49,488 nt of DNA from Romboutsia maritimum (GCF_002251085.2 NZ_NOJZ02000018.1:1-49488), one strand, 5' to 3'; positions 8,093 to 17,887 are shown, counted from the first letter of the stretch. Notes: generated from the letters alone by a model not told the origin. Program-made: numbers and translations.

Positions 8093-8869
8093 TTATTCTA
8101 AATTTAATTTTTTATCTAATATGTATGATATAAACATAAATAATATTATACTTACAATAGCGTATACTATAACGATATATGAGGAAACATTTACAAATAA
8201 ATCATTAAATTCTGTTATTTCAATATTAAAAGTAGGACTAATTATATCAAATATGAATTTTTTTATATTGAATATAATTATATTTAATATAAAAAATGAT
8301 ATAAACGCAGTCAAATTTCTGTATTTGTTGAATATAGGTAATTGACCCATTGAAATAGATAAATATATTTTTAAAATAAATTCTGAATATACTACTACCA
8401 TTGTTAGCAATATTAATAATGAACTAATAATTCCTTTATTAGAAGCAAATATATCTTTCATATGATTTAAAATATCTGGAATAACCTCAATTATATTAAT
8501 CTTTGACATCATTAATGTAATTATAATAAAAGAGATAATTGATACTATAGCACTTAAAATAGAATACATGATAGATACTATAAATTTAGAAAAAATTAAT
8601 TCCTTAGAGCTTACAGGAAGAGTAAACATTAAATATCCTTCATCTTCTAATAAATTTTTTCTAAAACGTTGTATTGTTAAAATTAATGTTAAAACACCTA
8701 ATGCTATGAAAAGACCTGTTAATACAATAGTAAGTATGCCTTGTATCGCAAATAAATTAACATTTGAAAACAGACCTATCATAATTGACATAATAAGTAT
8801 TGCTCCATATAATGGGAAGAATGTTCTTCCACAAGCTTTTAATTCATATTTTATTAACTTTATTAACAT
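8093..8869 (-). CDS. ABC transporter permease
   Basis: A 258-residue integral membrane protein with about six hydrophobic segments (near residues 18-40, 45-68, 98-125, 145-172, 183-203 and 228-250). It has the general form of ABC-2 type permeases that pair with YtrB-like ATPases. The charged LEDEGYLMFTLPVSSKELIFSK loop after the second segment is typical of ABC-2 permeases of this group (the EGYLMFTLP part is the recognisable piece). Its start overlaps the end of the upstream ATPase gene by 7 bases, so the two are translationally coupled. The substrate is unknown; GntR-linked systems of this kind often respond to cell-wall stress or peptide antibiotics, which is inference here. Confidence 0.8.
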   Translation of the reverse strand: MLIKLIKYELKACGRTFFPLYGAILIMSIMIGLFSNVNLFAIQGILTIVLTGLFIALGVLTLILTIQRFRKNLLEDEGYLMFTLPVSSKELIFSKFIVSIMYSILSAIVSIISFIIITLMMSKINIIEVIPDILNHMKDIFASNKGIISSLLILLTMVVVYSEFILKIYLSISMGQLPIFNKYRNLTAFISFFILNIIIFNIKKFIFDIISPTFNIEITEFNDLFVNVSSYIVIVYAIVSIILFMFISYILDKKLNLE

Positions 8870-9561
8870 CTAAATTCCTCCCTAAATATAGTATCTATAG
8901 ACTTACCTCTTTCTTCTCTAATACTCTCTACATCTCCTTTTAAAATAATATCTCCATTTGATATAAATATTACTTCATCACAAATATTTTCAATCTCACT
9001 AATTAAATGTGTTGCAATTAATAAAGTACTATCTTCAGAAAAATTAGTTAATATAGTCTTTAATATATAACTTCTTGCAGCTGGATCAACTCCACCTATT
9101 GGTTCATCTAATATATATATACTTGCTTTTCTTGACATAACTAAAATTAATTGTACTTTTTCTTTTGTACCTTTTGACATAGTTTTAAGTTTTTCATTTA
9201 CATCAATTTTTAAGTTTTTAATCATTTCATTAGCTCTATTTACATCAAAATCTTCATAAAAATCTTTAAAAAATTCTATTATATCTTTAACCTTCATCCA
9301 ATCATTAAGATAAGTTTTTTCAGGAAGATATGATACTATTTTTTTAGTTTCTTTAGATGGTTTCATTCCATTTATAGTTATTTCACCTTTTGTAGGATTA
9401 AGTAACCCATTTATCAACTTAATCATTGTACTTTTTCCATTACCATTTGGACCTAATAATCCAACTATTTTTCCTTTAGGTATACTCACGTTTATCCCAT
9501 TTAAAACTTCTTTTTTTCCATAGCTTTTATGCACGTCTTTAAATTCAACTATATTTTCCAT
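8863..9561 (-). CDS. ABC transporter ATP-binding protein
   Basis: A 232-residue ABC ATPase. The Walker A is GPNGNGKST (about 36-44). The Walker B is IYILDEP, followed by the D-loop and a switch His in IATHL. The signature is MSKGTKEK in place of LSGGQ, a degenerate form usual in ABC-2/YtrB-like ATPases. It sits between the GntR regulator (1-base overlap) and the permease (7-base overlap), so the three genes form one operon. It supplies energy to the permease at 8093-8869 for export of an unknown substrate. Confidence 0.9.
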   Translation of the reverse strand: MENIVEFKDVHKSYGKKEVLNGINVSIPKGKIVGLLGPNGNGKSTMIKLINGLLNPTKGEITINGMKPSKETKKIVSYLPEKTYLNDWMKVKDIIEFFKDFYEDFDVNRANEMIKNLKIDVNEKLKTMSKGTKEKVQLILVMSRKASIYILDEPIGGVDPAARSYILKTILTNFSEDSTLLIATHLISEIENICDEVIFISNGDIILKGDVESIREERGKSIDTIFREEFRC

Positions 9562-9929
9562 TATAATTCCCCCTCTAAACTATGTTTAATAAGTTTAATT
9601 ATTTCTTTTTCATCATATCCTAGGTTTATTAATTTTTCTTTCAATGAATTTATCTCTTCACTTGCAATTTCCTCTCTCATGTTATATATCTTATCCTTAT
9701 TATCAGTTACAAATCTACCACTAGTTCTTTTACTATAAACTAAATCTTCCCTTTCTAACTCAGATAATGCTTTTTGCATAGTATTTGGATTTACTTCAGC
9801 TTCTTGAGCTAAAGACCTTACTGAATCTAATTTAGAACCTATTGGTATCTCTCCAGATATTATCTTTAATTTTATCTGCTCTAATAACTGCAAATATATT
9901 GGTTTGTTATTATCTATCTTCCAATCCAT
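9561..9929 (-). CDS. GntR-family regulator, YtrA type
   Basis: A 122-residue transcription factor. The N-terminal 70 residues are a GntR winged helix: PIYLQLLEQI, then GSKLDSVRSLAQEAEVNPNT, then the wing SGRFVTDN. The C-terminal part is a short helical segment of about 50 residues with no ligand domain, which defines the YtrA subfamily. It is the first gene of a three-gene operon with an ABC-2 exporter. It probably represses its own operon through the perfect inverted repeat at 9948-9969, just upstream of its start. Confidence 0.9.
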   Translation of the reverse strand: MDWKIDNNKPIYLQLLEQIKLKIISGEIPIGSKLDSVRSLAQEAEVNPNTMQKALSELEREDLVYSKRTSGRFVTDNKDKIYNMREEIASEEINSLKEKLINLGYDEKEIIKLIKHSLEGEL

Positions 9930-9947
9930 GACTTACTATCACCATCC

Positions 9948-9969
9948 TTGTATTAATCATTTAATACAA
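9948..9969. promoter_or_regulatory. Operator for the GntR/YtrA-type regulator
   Basis: Perfect inverted repeat TTGTATTAA-TCAT-TTAATACAA, 19 bases before the GntR start codon. A third half-site, AATACAA, follows at about 9971-9977. Its position fits autorepression of the GntR-ABC operon. Confidence 0.65.
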
Positions 9970-10066
9970 TAATACAAAACTTTTAATTATATTTCAACCT
10001 TTTTTAAAAATTTAATTAGAATATTTTTTGATTTAAATTATATTTTTAATATTTTAAAAATTAAAA

Positions 10067-10112
10067 AACTACAAATAAGAGATGTAAATTAAAATCTGTC
10101 TTATTTGTAGTT
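10067..10112 (-). terminator. Rho-independent terminator
   Basis: Perfect 14-base inverted repeat (10067-10080 and 10099-10112; core ACAAATAAGA), followed on the minus strand by TTTTTTAA. It sits just past the stop of the DUF3786 gene. Confidence 0.75.
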
Positions 10113-10120
10113 ACTTATCC

Positions 10121-10729
10121 TTAGTATTTAATTAGCTTTCCTGCTATATATGACCCTAACCCTATTATACTTTCTATATGCATTAAGTGTTCAATAGAAG
10201 GTTTAAAAAGTATAGTTGCATTAGGAGATATTTCTTCATCTCCTTCCCAAAGTACAACACATATCATAACCTTTGGAAAAACTTTAAATATATATGATGC
10301 ATCTCCTAGCGTAGTTGGAATTCCATTTAAAGCTTTTGAACTTCTTTCAAATTTTTTTAAATCTTTTCCAAAACTTTTTATAAGTTCTAATATTGAACTT
10401 TTGTAAAAAGCTGGATAAAATAATGCTCCTCCGTTAGGTATTTCTTTAAGGCTTACCCAATTATTATTAGGGACATGGAATAACTTTGAAAATGTAAGAT
10501 AATTAAGAATCATTATAGATGATTCAATATCTGGTATGTATCCATCACTTTCTCTATAGATAGACTCGTTGTTACAATCTAATATATAGTTTAGATTTAA
10601 AAAAGGTACTTTAAACTGGTTTTTAATTTTACAATAAGATATATTTGCTATATCAGCTACATCTTCTGGCTTTCTTTTCTTTAAACCTTTCCATTCCTTT
10701 TCATAAGCAATATAATAATTATTTTTCAT
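10121..10729 (-). CDS. DUF3786 family protein
   Basis: A 202-residue protein of the DUF3786 family, whose function is unknown. Members occur mainly in strict anaerobes. Recognisable blocks are the EDVADIANISY start, the ILNYLTFSK helix, NWVSLKEIPNGGALFYPAF and, near the end, WEGDEEISPNATILFKPSI. I chose the ATG at 10729 because GGGGGA stands five bases before it; an ATG four codons upstream has no ribosome site. It is transcribed away from the anion transporter at 10872 and ends at its own terminator. No signal peptide or membrane segment. Confidence 0.75.
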   Translation of the reverse strand: MKNNYYIAYEKEWKGLKKRKPEDVADIANISYCKIKNQFKVPFLNLNYILDCNNESIYRESDGYIPDIESSIMILNYLTFSKLFHVPNNNWVSLKEIPNGGALFYPAFYKSSILELIKSFGKDLKKFERSSKALNGIPTTLGDASYIFKVFPKVMICVVLWEGDEEISPNATILFKPSIEHLMHIESIIGLGSYIAGKLIKY

Positions 10730-10809
10730 ATTTTCCCCCATTTTATAAAATGAATTAAGAAATATTATTACATATATAATAGCATAATATTAATCTATTG
10801 TTATTTAAC

Positions 10810-10838
10810 TTGATAAATTTTAAGTAATAGTGTAAACT
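10810..10838 (+). promoter_or_regulatory. Putative promoter of the anion transporter gene
   Basis: TTGATA and TAAACT are separated by 17 bases, ending 33 bases before the preferred start codon at 10872. The -35 is good and the -10 only fair. Confidence 0.4.
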
Positions 10839-10871
10839 TTTCATGTTAAAATTTATTAAATGGAGAAAACT

Positions 10872-12011
10872 ATGCAATCACAAATAAGCACTAATAAAAA
10901 AATTTTAAGTAAAGACTTTTTTGTAAATTTTATTAAAAAAGAGTTTATTTTAACTGTTTCATTAATACTAGCTTTACTTACTTCAATAATTTCAACACCT
11001 AAGATATCTTATATAGACTTCAAAGTTATAATACTATTGTTTAATCTTATGATTGTTGTCTCAGCATTCAAAGAACTTAAAGTACTTGATAGTATAGCTG
11101 TTGCTTTATTAAAAAAATGCAATTCATATACATCAATATCATTTGCATTAGTATTTATAACATTTATATCTTCTATGGTAGTAACTAATGATGTGGCACT
11201 TATAACATTCGTTCCACTTAGTATAGTTATTGCAAAAAAAGCTGATATAGATATACTAAAAATAATAGTATTTCAAACACTTGCAGCTAATTTAGGAAGT
11301 AGTTTTACTCCTATGGGAAATCCTCAAAATTTATTTATTTATTCTTTTTATAATTTAAGTGCACTAGATTTCTTTAAGATAACTACACCTATAATTATTT
11401 TAGCTTTATTGTTTTTATCATGTTTAATTATAAGAGATAAAAAGTTAAAATTAAAGCTTGATTTAAAAGATATTAAAATTGAAGATAAAAAAGAAGTACT
11501 TTGGTTTTCAATCTTATTTTTGATAATTTTATTATCAGTATTTCACATTATTGACTATAAATTTGCTTTTTTAATTACAATAATTATGGTTTTAATTTTA
11601 AACAAAAATTTATTTTCACAAGTTGATTATTCTTTACTATTAACTTTTATTGGATTTTTCATATTTATAGGCAATATTTCAACAATGGATTGCGTTAGAA
11701 GCTTTATGCAAACTGTTTTAAATAGTAATAAATCAACTTTTTTATCTTCTATATTTGCTAGCCAAATTATTAGTAACGTTCCTGCTACAATGCTTTTATC
11801 AGGATTTACAAATCACTTTAGAGAATTGCTACTTGGTGTAAATATAGGTGGACTTGGAACTTTAATAGCATCTCTTGCTAGTATAATTTCCTATAAAATA
11901 TACACTAAAGAATTTGAAATTAAAAATTCAGAATATCTAAAGGTATTTTCACTTTATAATTTTATAGGTTTAGCCTTATTCATACCTTTAGTTTTTATTA
12001 CATTACCTTAA
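10872..12011 (+). CDS. SLC13/ArsB-CitM type anion transporter
   Basis: A 379-residue integral membrane protein with about ten hydrophobic segments. It belongs to the ion transporter superfamily that includes CitM, ArsB and SLC13 carriers. The diagnostic sites are TNDVALITFVPL (first half) and GSSFTPMGNPQNLFIYSF, where GNPQN is the conserved substrate/Na+ motif, with the second repeat carrying SQIISNVPATMLLSGF. Substrate could be a di- or tricarboxylate or another anion. The ATG at 10872 is preferred because GGAG stands six bases before it; another ATG lies four codons upstream. It shares a convergent terminator with the adenosyltransferase gene. Confidence 0.8.
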   Translation: MQSQISTNKKILSKDFFVNFIKKEFILTVSLILALLTSIISTPKISYIDFKVIILLFNLMIVVSAFKELKVLDSIAVALLKKCNSYTSISFALVFITFISSMVVTNDVALITFVPLSIVIAKKADIDILKIIVFQTLAANLGSSFTPMGNPQNLFIYSFYNLSALDFFKITTPIIILALLFLSCLIIRDKKLKLKLDLKDIKIEDKKEVLWFSILFLIILLSVFHIIDYKFAFLITIIMVLILNKNLFSQVDYSLLLTFIGFFIFIGNISTMDCVRSFMQTVLNSNKSTFLSSIFASQIISNVPATMLLSGFTNHFRELLLGVNIGGLGTLIASLASIISYKIYTKEFEIKNSEYLKVFSLYNFIGLALFIPLVFITLP

Positions 12012-12026
12012 TTAACTATTTTAAAA

Positions 12027-12077
12027 TAGCTGTATTAAAATTAGATTTTATATGTTAATCTAATCTTAATACAGCTA
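12027..12077. terminator. Bidirectional terminator
   Basis: Inverted repeat with 21-base arms (12027-12047 and 12057-12077; outer part TAGCTGTATTAA) and one mismatch. A T-rich run follows on the plus side. It separates the convergent genes ending at 12011 and 12100. Confidence 0.85.
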
Positions 12078-12099
12078 TACTTTTTATTTTTAAAACCTA

Positions 12100-12621
12100 T
12101 TAAAATTCCATTGGAATTAATTTTTCTTCATTATATCTTGCTATAGCATATAAAACATCTGATAGCCTGTTTACATACTTTATAATATTCAAGTTTATAT
12201 CTTCAATCTTGCTAAGACTGATTATTCTTCTTTCAGCTCTTCTACATATAGTTCTTGCAACATGCAAATTTGCTGCAATTATGCTGGTACCTGGAACTAT
12301 AAAAGCATTTACATCTTCTGTCTTATTAGTATATTCATCTATTATGTTTTCTAATTTTTTTATATCTTCTTCAGTTACTTTATTATTAAATTTACCTTCT
12401 TTTTTAGTTGCAAGTTCCCCAGATACATTAAATAATTTTTTCTGAATTTCAAATAATACATTCTTATCAAGTTCTTTAGCATAATTCATACAAAGACCTA
12501 TATATGAATTTAATTCATCTATTGTTCCATAGCATTCTACTCTTAAACTATCTTTGTCTATTCTACTACCATCGTATAATGATGTCTGTCCTTTATCACC
12601 TGTTTTAGTATATATTTTCAT
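12100..12621 (-). CDS. PduO-type cob(I)alamin adenosyltransferase
   Basis: A 173-residue ATP:cob(I)alamin adenosyltransferase of the PduO type, which transfers the adenosyl group of ATP to reduced cobalamin or corrinoid. The N-terminal ATP-binding signature KIYTKTGDKGQTSLYDGSR is intact (residues 2-20), as are CYGTIDELNSYIG and the helix ARTICRRAERRI with its catalytic Arg and Glu. The length matches the family. No cobalamin gene or riboswitch lies next to it, so it probably acts as a stand-alone salvage or repair enzyme. Cytoplasmic. Confidence 0.92.
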   Translation of the reverse strand: MKIYTKTGDKGQTSLYDGSRIDKDSLRVECYGTIDELNSYIGLCMNYAKELDKNVLFEIQKKLFNVSGELATKKEGKFNNKVTEEDIKKLENIIDEYTNKTEDVNAFIVPGTSIIAANLHVARTICRRAERRIISLSKIEDINLNIIKYVNRLSDVLYAIARYNEEKLIPMEF

Positions 12622-12739
12622 AAAATCATCCCTTTTCTATATATAATCTTATACTTATAATTTCTATATATATATTGGATTTCCTACCTTTAATATGTCA
12701 CTTTCATTTTTTATTAACTAAATTTATACTAAATACATT

Positions 12740-13270
12740 TTAGCTAAAATCTTTAATATTATTATCAATACTTAAAAATTCAAGTATACTTTTAAGTGGT
12801 AATTTTCTACTTTCTATAGCTATTCCAAATTTTTTAAATGCTTCAGTAGTATCATTATCATATGTATTTATTATTCCTCTTTCTAGTTCATCTATATGAG
12901 AATAAATGTATTCTTTGATGTTAGTTATATCATTTAATTTGCTTATTTCTTCCCCACGTAAAACATGTTTAAAAATTTCAAATCCTTCACCTTTTGATCC
13001 CCATATAAAAATTCTAAATGTTATTAATGATTTTTCTAAATATATTCCTGTGCTTATAGAATTCATTTCATTTAGATCTTCATATAGATGCTGATTAAAA
13101 TCTACAAATCCACTTTGAGCTATTTCATAAACTTTTTTATTATCATACTCTAAACTATTTTCTATAATTTTAGAATCAAAATCCTCATATCCGCTACTTT
13201 TGATAAGTATGTCTGCAAATTTAGTAGGTTGTATAAATATTTTATCTTTACTTAAAAATTTAGCTTGCAT
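12740..13270 (-). CDS. Unknown protein, 176 residues
   Basis: I do not recognise this protein. It is acidic to neutral, without signal peptide or membrane segment. Conserved-looking hydrophobic stretches are YLEKSLITFRIFIWGSKG in the middle and LPLKSILEFLSIDNN at the end; no catalytic motif stands out. A GGAG ribosome site precedes the ATG. The next gene upstream, 79 bases away on the same strand, encodes a methyltransferase, and the two may share a transcript. Confidence 0.55.
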   Translation of the reverse strand: MQAKFLSKDKIFIQPTKFADILIKSSGYEDFDSKIIENSLEYDNKKVYEIAQSGFVDFNQHLYEDLNEMNSISTGIYLEKSLITFRIFIWGSKGEGFEIFKHVLRGEEISKLNDITNIKEYIYSHIDELERGIINTYDNDTTEAFKKFGIAIESRKLPLKSILEFLSIDNNIKDFS

Positions 13271-13348
13271 AATTTTCTCCTTTTATTTCTCTTTTATGAA
13301 ATTTCTAGTTTATTTTACCATAATAATAAGTTATCTAAAACTAAAATT

Positions 13349-13960
13349 TTATGTATAGCTAAGTTGATATATTAAGAATCTCTCTCTATTATCTTTTTTA
13401 TACAAATCAGATAATATAACTTCATCTAAAAGCATAAAAGCTGTATTATTTTCTAAATAATATATATAATCATCAGATGGATAATATAAAATAACTTGAA
13501 CATTTCTCTCATATTCCTCAACTGAAACTAAAATGTTTTCTATTATTTTTATAAAAATTTGTATAGAAAATGGATTAAAAAAATAAAATTTATTATCAAG
13601 ATTAGTTATTTCATATTCTTGTGCAAAGCAACATAAGAAATTAATTTTCTCTTTATCTTTTCTATTTTTTTTTACATAGTTATTTTTGTTATCAATGGCT
13701 TCTTTATAAAACTTCTCATTCATTTCTATTCCCGTAACATATGATTTAAAAAAGTAATTTATATAAAAGTTAAGTCTACCCTTTCCACATCCAAAATCAA
13801 CAATATAGTCACTACTTTCTAATTTATATTTTTTAAATAAAATATCTAAAGCTTCATACGATGTTGGTTGGTATGGATGATAGTGAGTAAATTTTTCATC
13901 CCATTTTTCCTCTCCAGATGTTTTTATATTTAGCAATTTTTCATAATTTTGTTCTTTCAT
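13349..13960 (-). CDS. Class I SAM-dependent methyltransferase
   Basis: A 203-residue methyltransferase with a Rossmann fold. Motif I is YIVDFGCGKGRLNFYI (about residues 52-67), followed by an acidic residue in GIEMNEKFY that would bind the ribose of SAM. A motif IV-like sequence, YFFNPFS (about 125-131), resembles the NPPF catalytic loop of N-methyltransferases, so a nitrogen substrate is possible. The N-terminal EEKWDEKFTHYHPYQPTSYEAL block matches small clostridial methyltransferases (only its YEAL end is near motif I). Function in the cell is unknown. Confidence 0.8.
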   Translation of the reverse strand: MKEQNYEKLLNIKTSGEEKWDEKFTHYHPYQPTSYEALDILFKKYKLESSDYIVDFGCGKGRLNFYINYFFKSYVTGIEMNEKFYKEAIDNKNNYVKKNRKDKEKINFLCCFAQEYEITNLDNKFYFFNPFSIQIFIKIIENILVSVEEYERNVQVILYYPSDDYIYYLENNTAFMLLDEVILSDLYKKDNRERFLIYQLSYT

Positions 13961-14090
13961 TTAGTTTCCTCTCTATTATAAATTTAATGTTTATTCTAAA
14001 ATAATCATTATTATATTTTAAGCTTTTAAATTATTAGAATCAAGTTTTATAAAAATATATTTATCTACTAATTTTAATTTATAACAAAAA

Positions 14091-14124
14091 ATATACCTAA
14101 ACATATTTAAATGTTTAAGTATAT
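14091..14124 (-). terminator. Terminator of hcp
   Basis: Inverted repeat (14091-14104 and 14111-14124, one mismatch), followed on the minus strand by TTTTTTG, 17 bases past the hcp stop. Confidence 0.7.
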
Positions 14125-14140
14125 CTCTAGTAAAATATAT

Positions 14141-15802
14141 TTAATTTTTTATTCCCTGCTGTAAACAAGTCTTTAAGTCCTCATCAGGTGTGCTTATTGG
14201 TCTTAAATCAAATGTATCTACTAAGTATTGTAAAACATTTGGACTCAAAAATGCTGGTAATGTTGGACCAAGATATATTCCTTTTACTCCTAAAGACAAT
14301 AAAGCTAATAAATCGGCAACAGCCTTTTGTTCATACCAAGATAAAATTATTGATAATGGCAATCCATTTACATCTGTATCAAATGCATCTGCAAGTGCTG
14401 TGGCAATTCTCACTGCTGAGTATGCATCATTACATTGACCAACATCTAATAATCTTGGTAATCCTGCTACCTCTCCAAATTCTAATTTATTAAATCTGTA
14501 TTTGCCGCAAGCTAATGTTAAAATTATACAATCATTAGGAACTTTTTCAGCCATTTCTGTATAATAATTTCTGCCTGGTCTTGCTCCATCACATCCTCCT
14601 ATTAAGAAGAAATGTCTTATCTTTCCTTCCTTTACAGCATTAACTATTGTTTCAGCATGACTTAATGTAGCATTATGTCCAAATCCTACTAAAATTTCAT
14701 ATGGTTCTTGATCTTCTTTGTATCCACCCAGTTCTAATGACTTATTTATTATCTCACTGAAATCTTTTTTGCCATCTTCAGATTTACCTATATATTTAAC
14801 TCCATCCCATCCTACTACACTTGTCGTAAAGATTCTATCTTTATAAGAATCTCTAGGTCTCATAAGACAATTAGTAGTCATTAGAATGCAACCAGGAATG
14901 TTATCAAATTCTTTTTGTTGGTCTTGCCATGCTCCACCAAAATTTCCTACTAAATGAGTGTATTTTTTTAGTTCTGGATATCCATGGCATGGTATCATTT
15001 CTCCATGTGTATATACATTTATTCCTTTTCCCTCTGTTTGTTCAAGTATCATTTGAAGATCTTTTAAATCATGGCCTGATACTATTATAAAAGGACCTTT
15101 CTTTTTATGTATATTAACTTTTTGAGGTGATGGATTTTTGTAAACTGTAGTGTTTGCTTCATCTAACTTTTGCATAATAGCTACACTCATATCTCCTGTT
15201 CTCATAGTCCATCTTATTAAATCCTCTACTGTTAAATTGTCATCTGTTATAGCCTCAAGTGCTCTAAAATAGAAATTATCCACTTGATCACTATAGTATC
15301 CTAATTCTCTTGATTGATGTCCATATGCACTTATTCCTTTTAATCCATATAATATAGTTTGTCTTAAAGAACGAATATCTGCATCTAAATCTTGATCATA
15401 CATTATGCCTGCTTTTTTTGCATCTTGTAGCATCTCTGCTTTAGTATTGCTTAAATTATATGTAGCATGGTCTGTATCATTTTTTATACTACCTACCTTA
15501 CTTCGTAAAGCTTCTTTTATTTCTTGAGACTTCTTTAACATTTCAACATGTACATCTGCATCAAAATTGACATTAGTTAAAGTTGTAAATAAAGTATTTT
15601 CAACAAAACTAACTATATCTTTTTCTATATTTTCTCCTTTTTCTATAAGTTCTTTTGCATAACAACTTATTCCCTTTATTTGATATATAAGTAAATCTTG
15701 AAGACCTGCAATTTCTGGAGTTTTTCCACATACACCAAGTTTAGTACAGCCCTTGCCTCCTACAGTTTGCTCGCATTGATAACAAAACATTGGATAATCC
15801 AT
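14141..15802 (-). CDS. hcp: Hydroxylamine reductase (hybrid cluster protein)
   Basis: A 553-residue class I hybrid cluster protein. It reduces hydroxylamine to ammonia in vitro and is thought to detoxify reactive nitrogen species, probably NO, in anaerobes. The N-terminal cluster cysteines are in MFCYQCEQTVGGKGCTKLG and VCGK (C-x2-C-x8-C-x5-C). Hybrid-cluster ligands are visible later, including GHNATLSHAE, GGCDGARPGRNYY and LACGKYRFNK. The length matches the family. The ribosome site AGGAGG precedes the ATG. A short palindrome, GTATTTGTAATAC (15853-15865), lies about 50 bases upstream and may be an operator. No hcr reductase gene is adjacent. Confidence 0.96.
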   Translation of the reverse strand: MDYPMFCYQCEQTVGGKGCTKLGVCGKTPEIAGLQDLLIYQIKGISCYAKELIEKGENIEKDIVSFVENTLFTTLTNVNFDADVHVEMLKKSQEIKEALRSKVGSIKNDTDHATYNLSNTKAEMLQDAKKAGIMYDQDLDADIRSLRQTILYGLKGISAYGHQSRELGYYSDQVDNFYFRALEAITDDNLTVEDLIRWTMRTGDMSVAIMQKLDEANTTVYKNPSPQKVNIHKKKGPFIIVSGHDLKDLQMILEQTEGKGINVYTHGEMIPCHGYPELKKYTHLVGNFGGAWQDQQKEFDNIPGCILMTTNCLMRPRDSYKDRIFTTSVVGWDGVKYIGKSEDGKKDFSEIINKSLELGGYKEDQEPYEILVGFGHNATLSHAETIVNAVKEGKIRHFFLIGGCDGARPGRNYYTEMAEKVPNDCIILTLACGKYRFNKLEFGEVAGLPRLLDVGQCNDAYSAVRIATALADAFDTDVNGLPLSIILSWYEQKAVADLLALLSLGVKGIYLGPTLPAFLSPNVLQYLVDTFDLRPISTPDEDLKTCLQQGIKN

Positions 15803-15888
15803 TTTGTTCCTCCTAAAAAATATAATATTGTAAAGTAACTTTTACCTAAATAGTATTTGTAATACCATATTTTTTATTATGCTAAGTC

Positions 15889-17819
15889 TTAATTATTTTT
15901 TATATCATGTGGAGAATAAACTGTTTTTTTATTTTTATCGTATATTATTAATGAATTAGATTTTATAATGTCATTATCATATTTATATTCTTTATCTGAA
16001 AAATTAGCTACTACCTTTAAGTTTTCTCCAAATTTACTCATTTGAACTAACTTATCACTTGATAGAAATTTAAAATCTGTCATTTCTTCTTTTATTGCTT
16101 TTTTATTAAAGTTACTCTATACTTTCGTATGAGAAACTATGTCTTTTTTGTGTTTATCCCACTCTTCTCTATCAATATGGTACATAGGTGGTGTATTGTA
16201 AAGTATTTCCTTCATCATTCTAGAACCTATTTCATCTTTAATCTTAAAAGTACCCCATAGCCAATGATGTGACGTTATTACAGAGTCATTATATACAAGT
16301 CTAAATAAAGGTATTGAATATGTTTCATCTATAAATACTTTTTTATATAACTCTTTTACAGGTATTTGCTTTGAAAATACCTCTGGTACTCCACCCGTTG
16401 ATGAATAATATCTTCCAACATAATACTCACTTTCTTTATTCTTGCTCATATCTTCATCAACCCAAGAAAATGCTGGTGTCTCTATACCATGAGCAAATGC
16501 TATAGTTTTGCTTGAAAAATCATTTCCGCCTTCTGAACCAATAACTGTTTTAGCTTTATCTCTTATATAAGACATCCTTTCTAATCTAGAATTTAAATCT
16601 TGTTCTTGAGTTGTTGTATGTTTTTTAGAGTAATCATCATATATTTCTCCTGTTGCATCATAATCTATAAACCAAGAATTAAAGTTATACCCATCATTTA
16701 ATATTTTACTTACTCTTGATTTTACACTTGGTAAAGATAAAGTAGGATTTAATTTTCTGCTCTCACCTTGGAATCCTGTTAATTTTTTTCCTGATTTATC
16801 TTCAAATTTTGCAGTACTCCATTTCTCTTCTCCTGGCTTGTGTATAGAGTGATAAGAATCATAAAGTGCCACAAGATATCCTAAATCAGTTGCTTTATCT
16901 ACTAGATCAGAAGATATATATCCAGATTCTATATCATCAAACCCTATCCATGCTTTTTTTATCTATTAATTTATTTGTTTCTTTATCTAAATTTTTAAAT
17001 ATTTGAGGATTATAAAACTCTTTTGATAACATTACAGAATTAAATCCTTTGATAATTTGTCCCCTTTGATATTTATCTATATAATCTTGTTTTTTTATTT
17101 CTTCAAATGCTTTTATTATTACATCCTTGTCTTCTGCATCAATTAAAAGATTTTTTATATGATTAATAAAATCATCTGATAATTCATTTTTTAACATATT
17201 CCATTTGATATCATTTATTGAAATAATAGATTTATCCCAAAAATATATATTAGGAGCACCATAAAGCTTTTCTATATCTTTATTAGAATTAGCTTTTTCT
17301 TTTAAACTTTTAAATTCTCCTTTTTCAACTATATAGTTTTTATATGTTTTAGCTACTTGTGTAATATTATTTTCTGTTAAGTATATTCTAAATCCATATT
17401 CTTTGTTTTCATTTATACTTGGGTATTCATGGTTAAACTTAAAATTTATATTTTCTTTCGTATTGAAACATATGTTATTGACTTAGTTCCCTTATTTACT
17501 GTGAAAAATTGCATTGAAAATGATTCAAGTGTGTTATAACTAGTGTTATTTAAAAATTTTTTAAAGTATTTATATCTACTAGGTATATATTTTCCTTCAT
17601 TAATTGGTAAATAGTAACTATCTCCTGTTACTTTAGGCATGTGAAATTTGATTCACCTTTACTTTCAGATTTAATTTTCACATCTAAATACTTGTCTTTC
17701 TTTTCTATGCCTACCTTTATTTTATCTTCTGGATAAATCCAGGTAACTTGATTTTTAGACTTTTTCAAATCAGATATCTTTCTTTTATTTAATTTATCTG
17801 AGATTCTATGATTCTCCAA
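15889..17819 (-). pseudogene. Broken GH101/GH129-related glycoside hydrolase
   Basis: One coding region of about 640 codons is broken into five pieces. Reading 5' to 3' on the minus strand, the lesions are: a loss of one base at about 17638 turning an expected TGG into TG; a loss of one base near 17464; an extra A in a run of seven (16954-16960), where six restores the frame into KAWIGFDDIESGY; and TAG at 16117-16119 where TGG (HTKVW) is expected. The start codon and signal peptide are also missing. The central part has WFIDYDATGEIYDDYS and VIGSEGGNDF, which look like the catalytic Asp and Glu of glycosidases related to the GH101/GH129 endo-alpha-N-acetylgalactosaminidase group. That family call is from memory of similar clostridial proteins. 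Confidence 0.75.
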
Positions 17820-17887
17820 ATAACTTATACGATTTTTTGTTATTTAACTTTATATTTATAATAAATTGTAAATATTTTCAAAAAAAG

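Noticed and set aside
14188..14493. Open frames on the plus strand opposite hcp
   Set aside because: They are antisense to a complete, well-conserved hcp gene, lack good ribosome sites and have no family resemblance. The same holds for plus-strand frames opposite the hydrogenase, HypE, HypD, antiporter and MATE genes.
15853..15865. GTATTTGTAATAC palindrome before hcp as an HcpR/FNR site
   Set aside because: It does not match the regulator consensus closely enough to name; noted in the hcp entry as a possible operator only.
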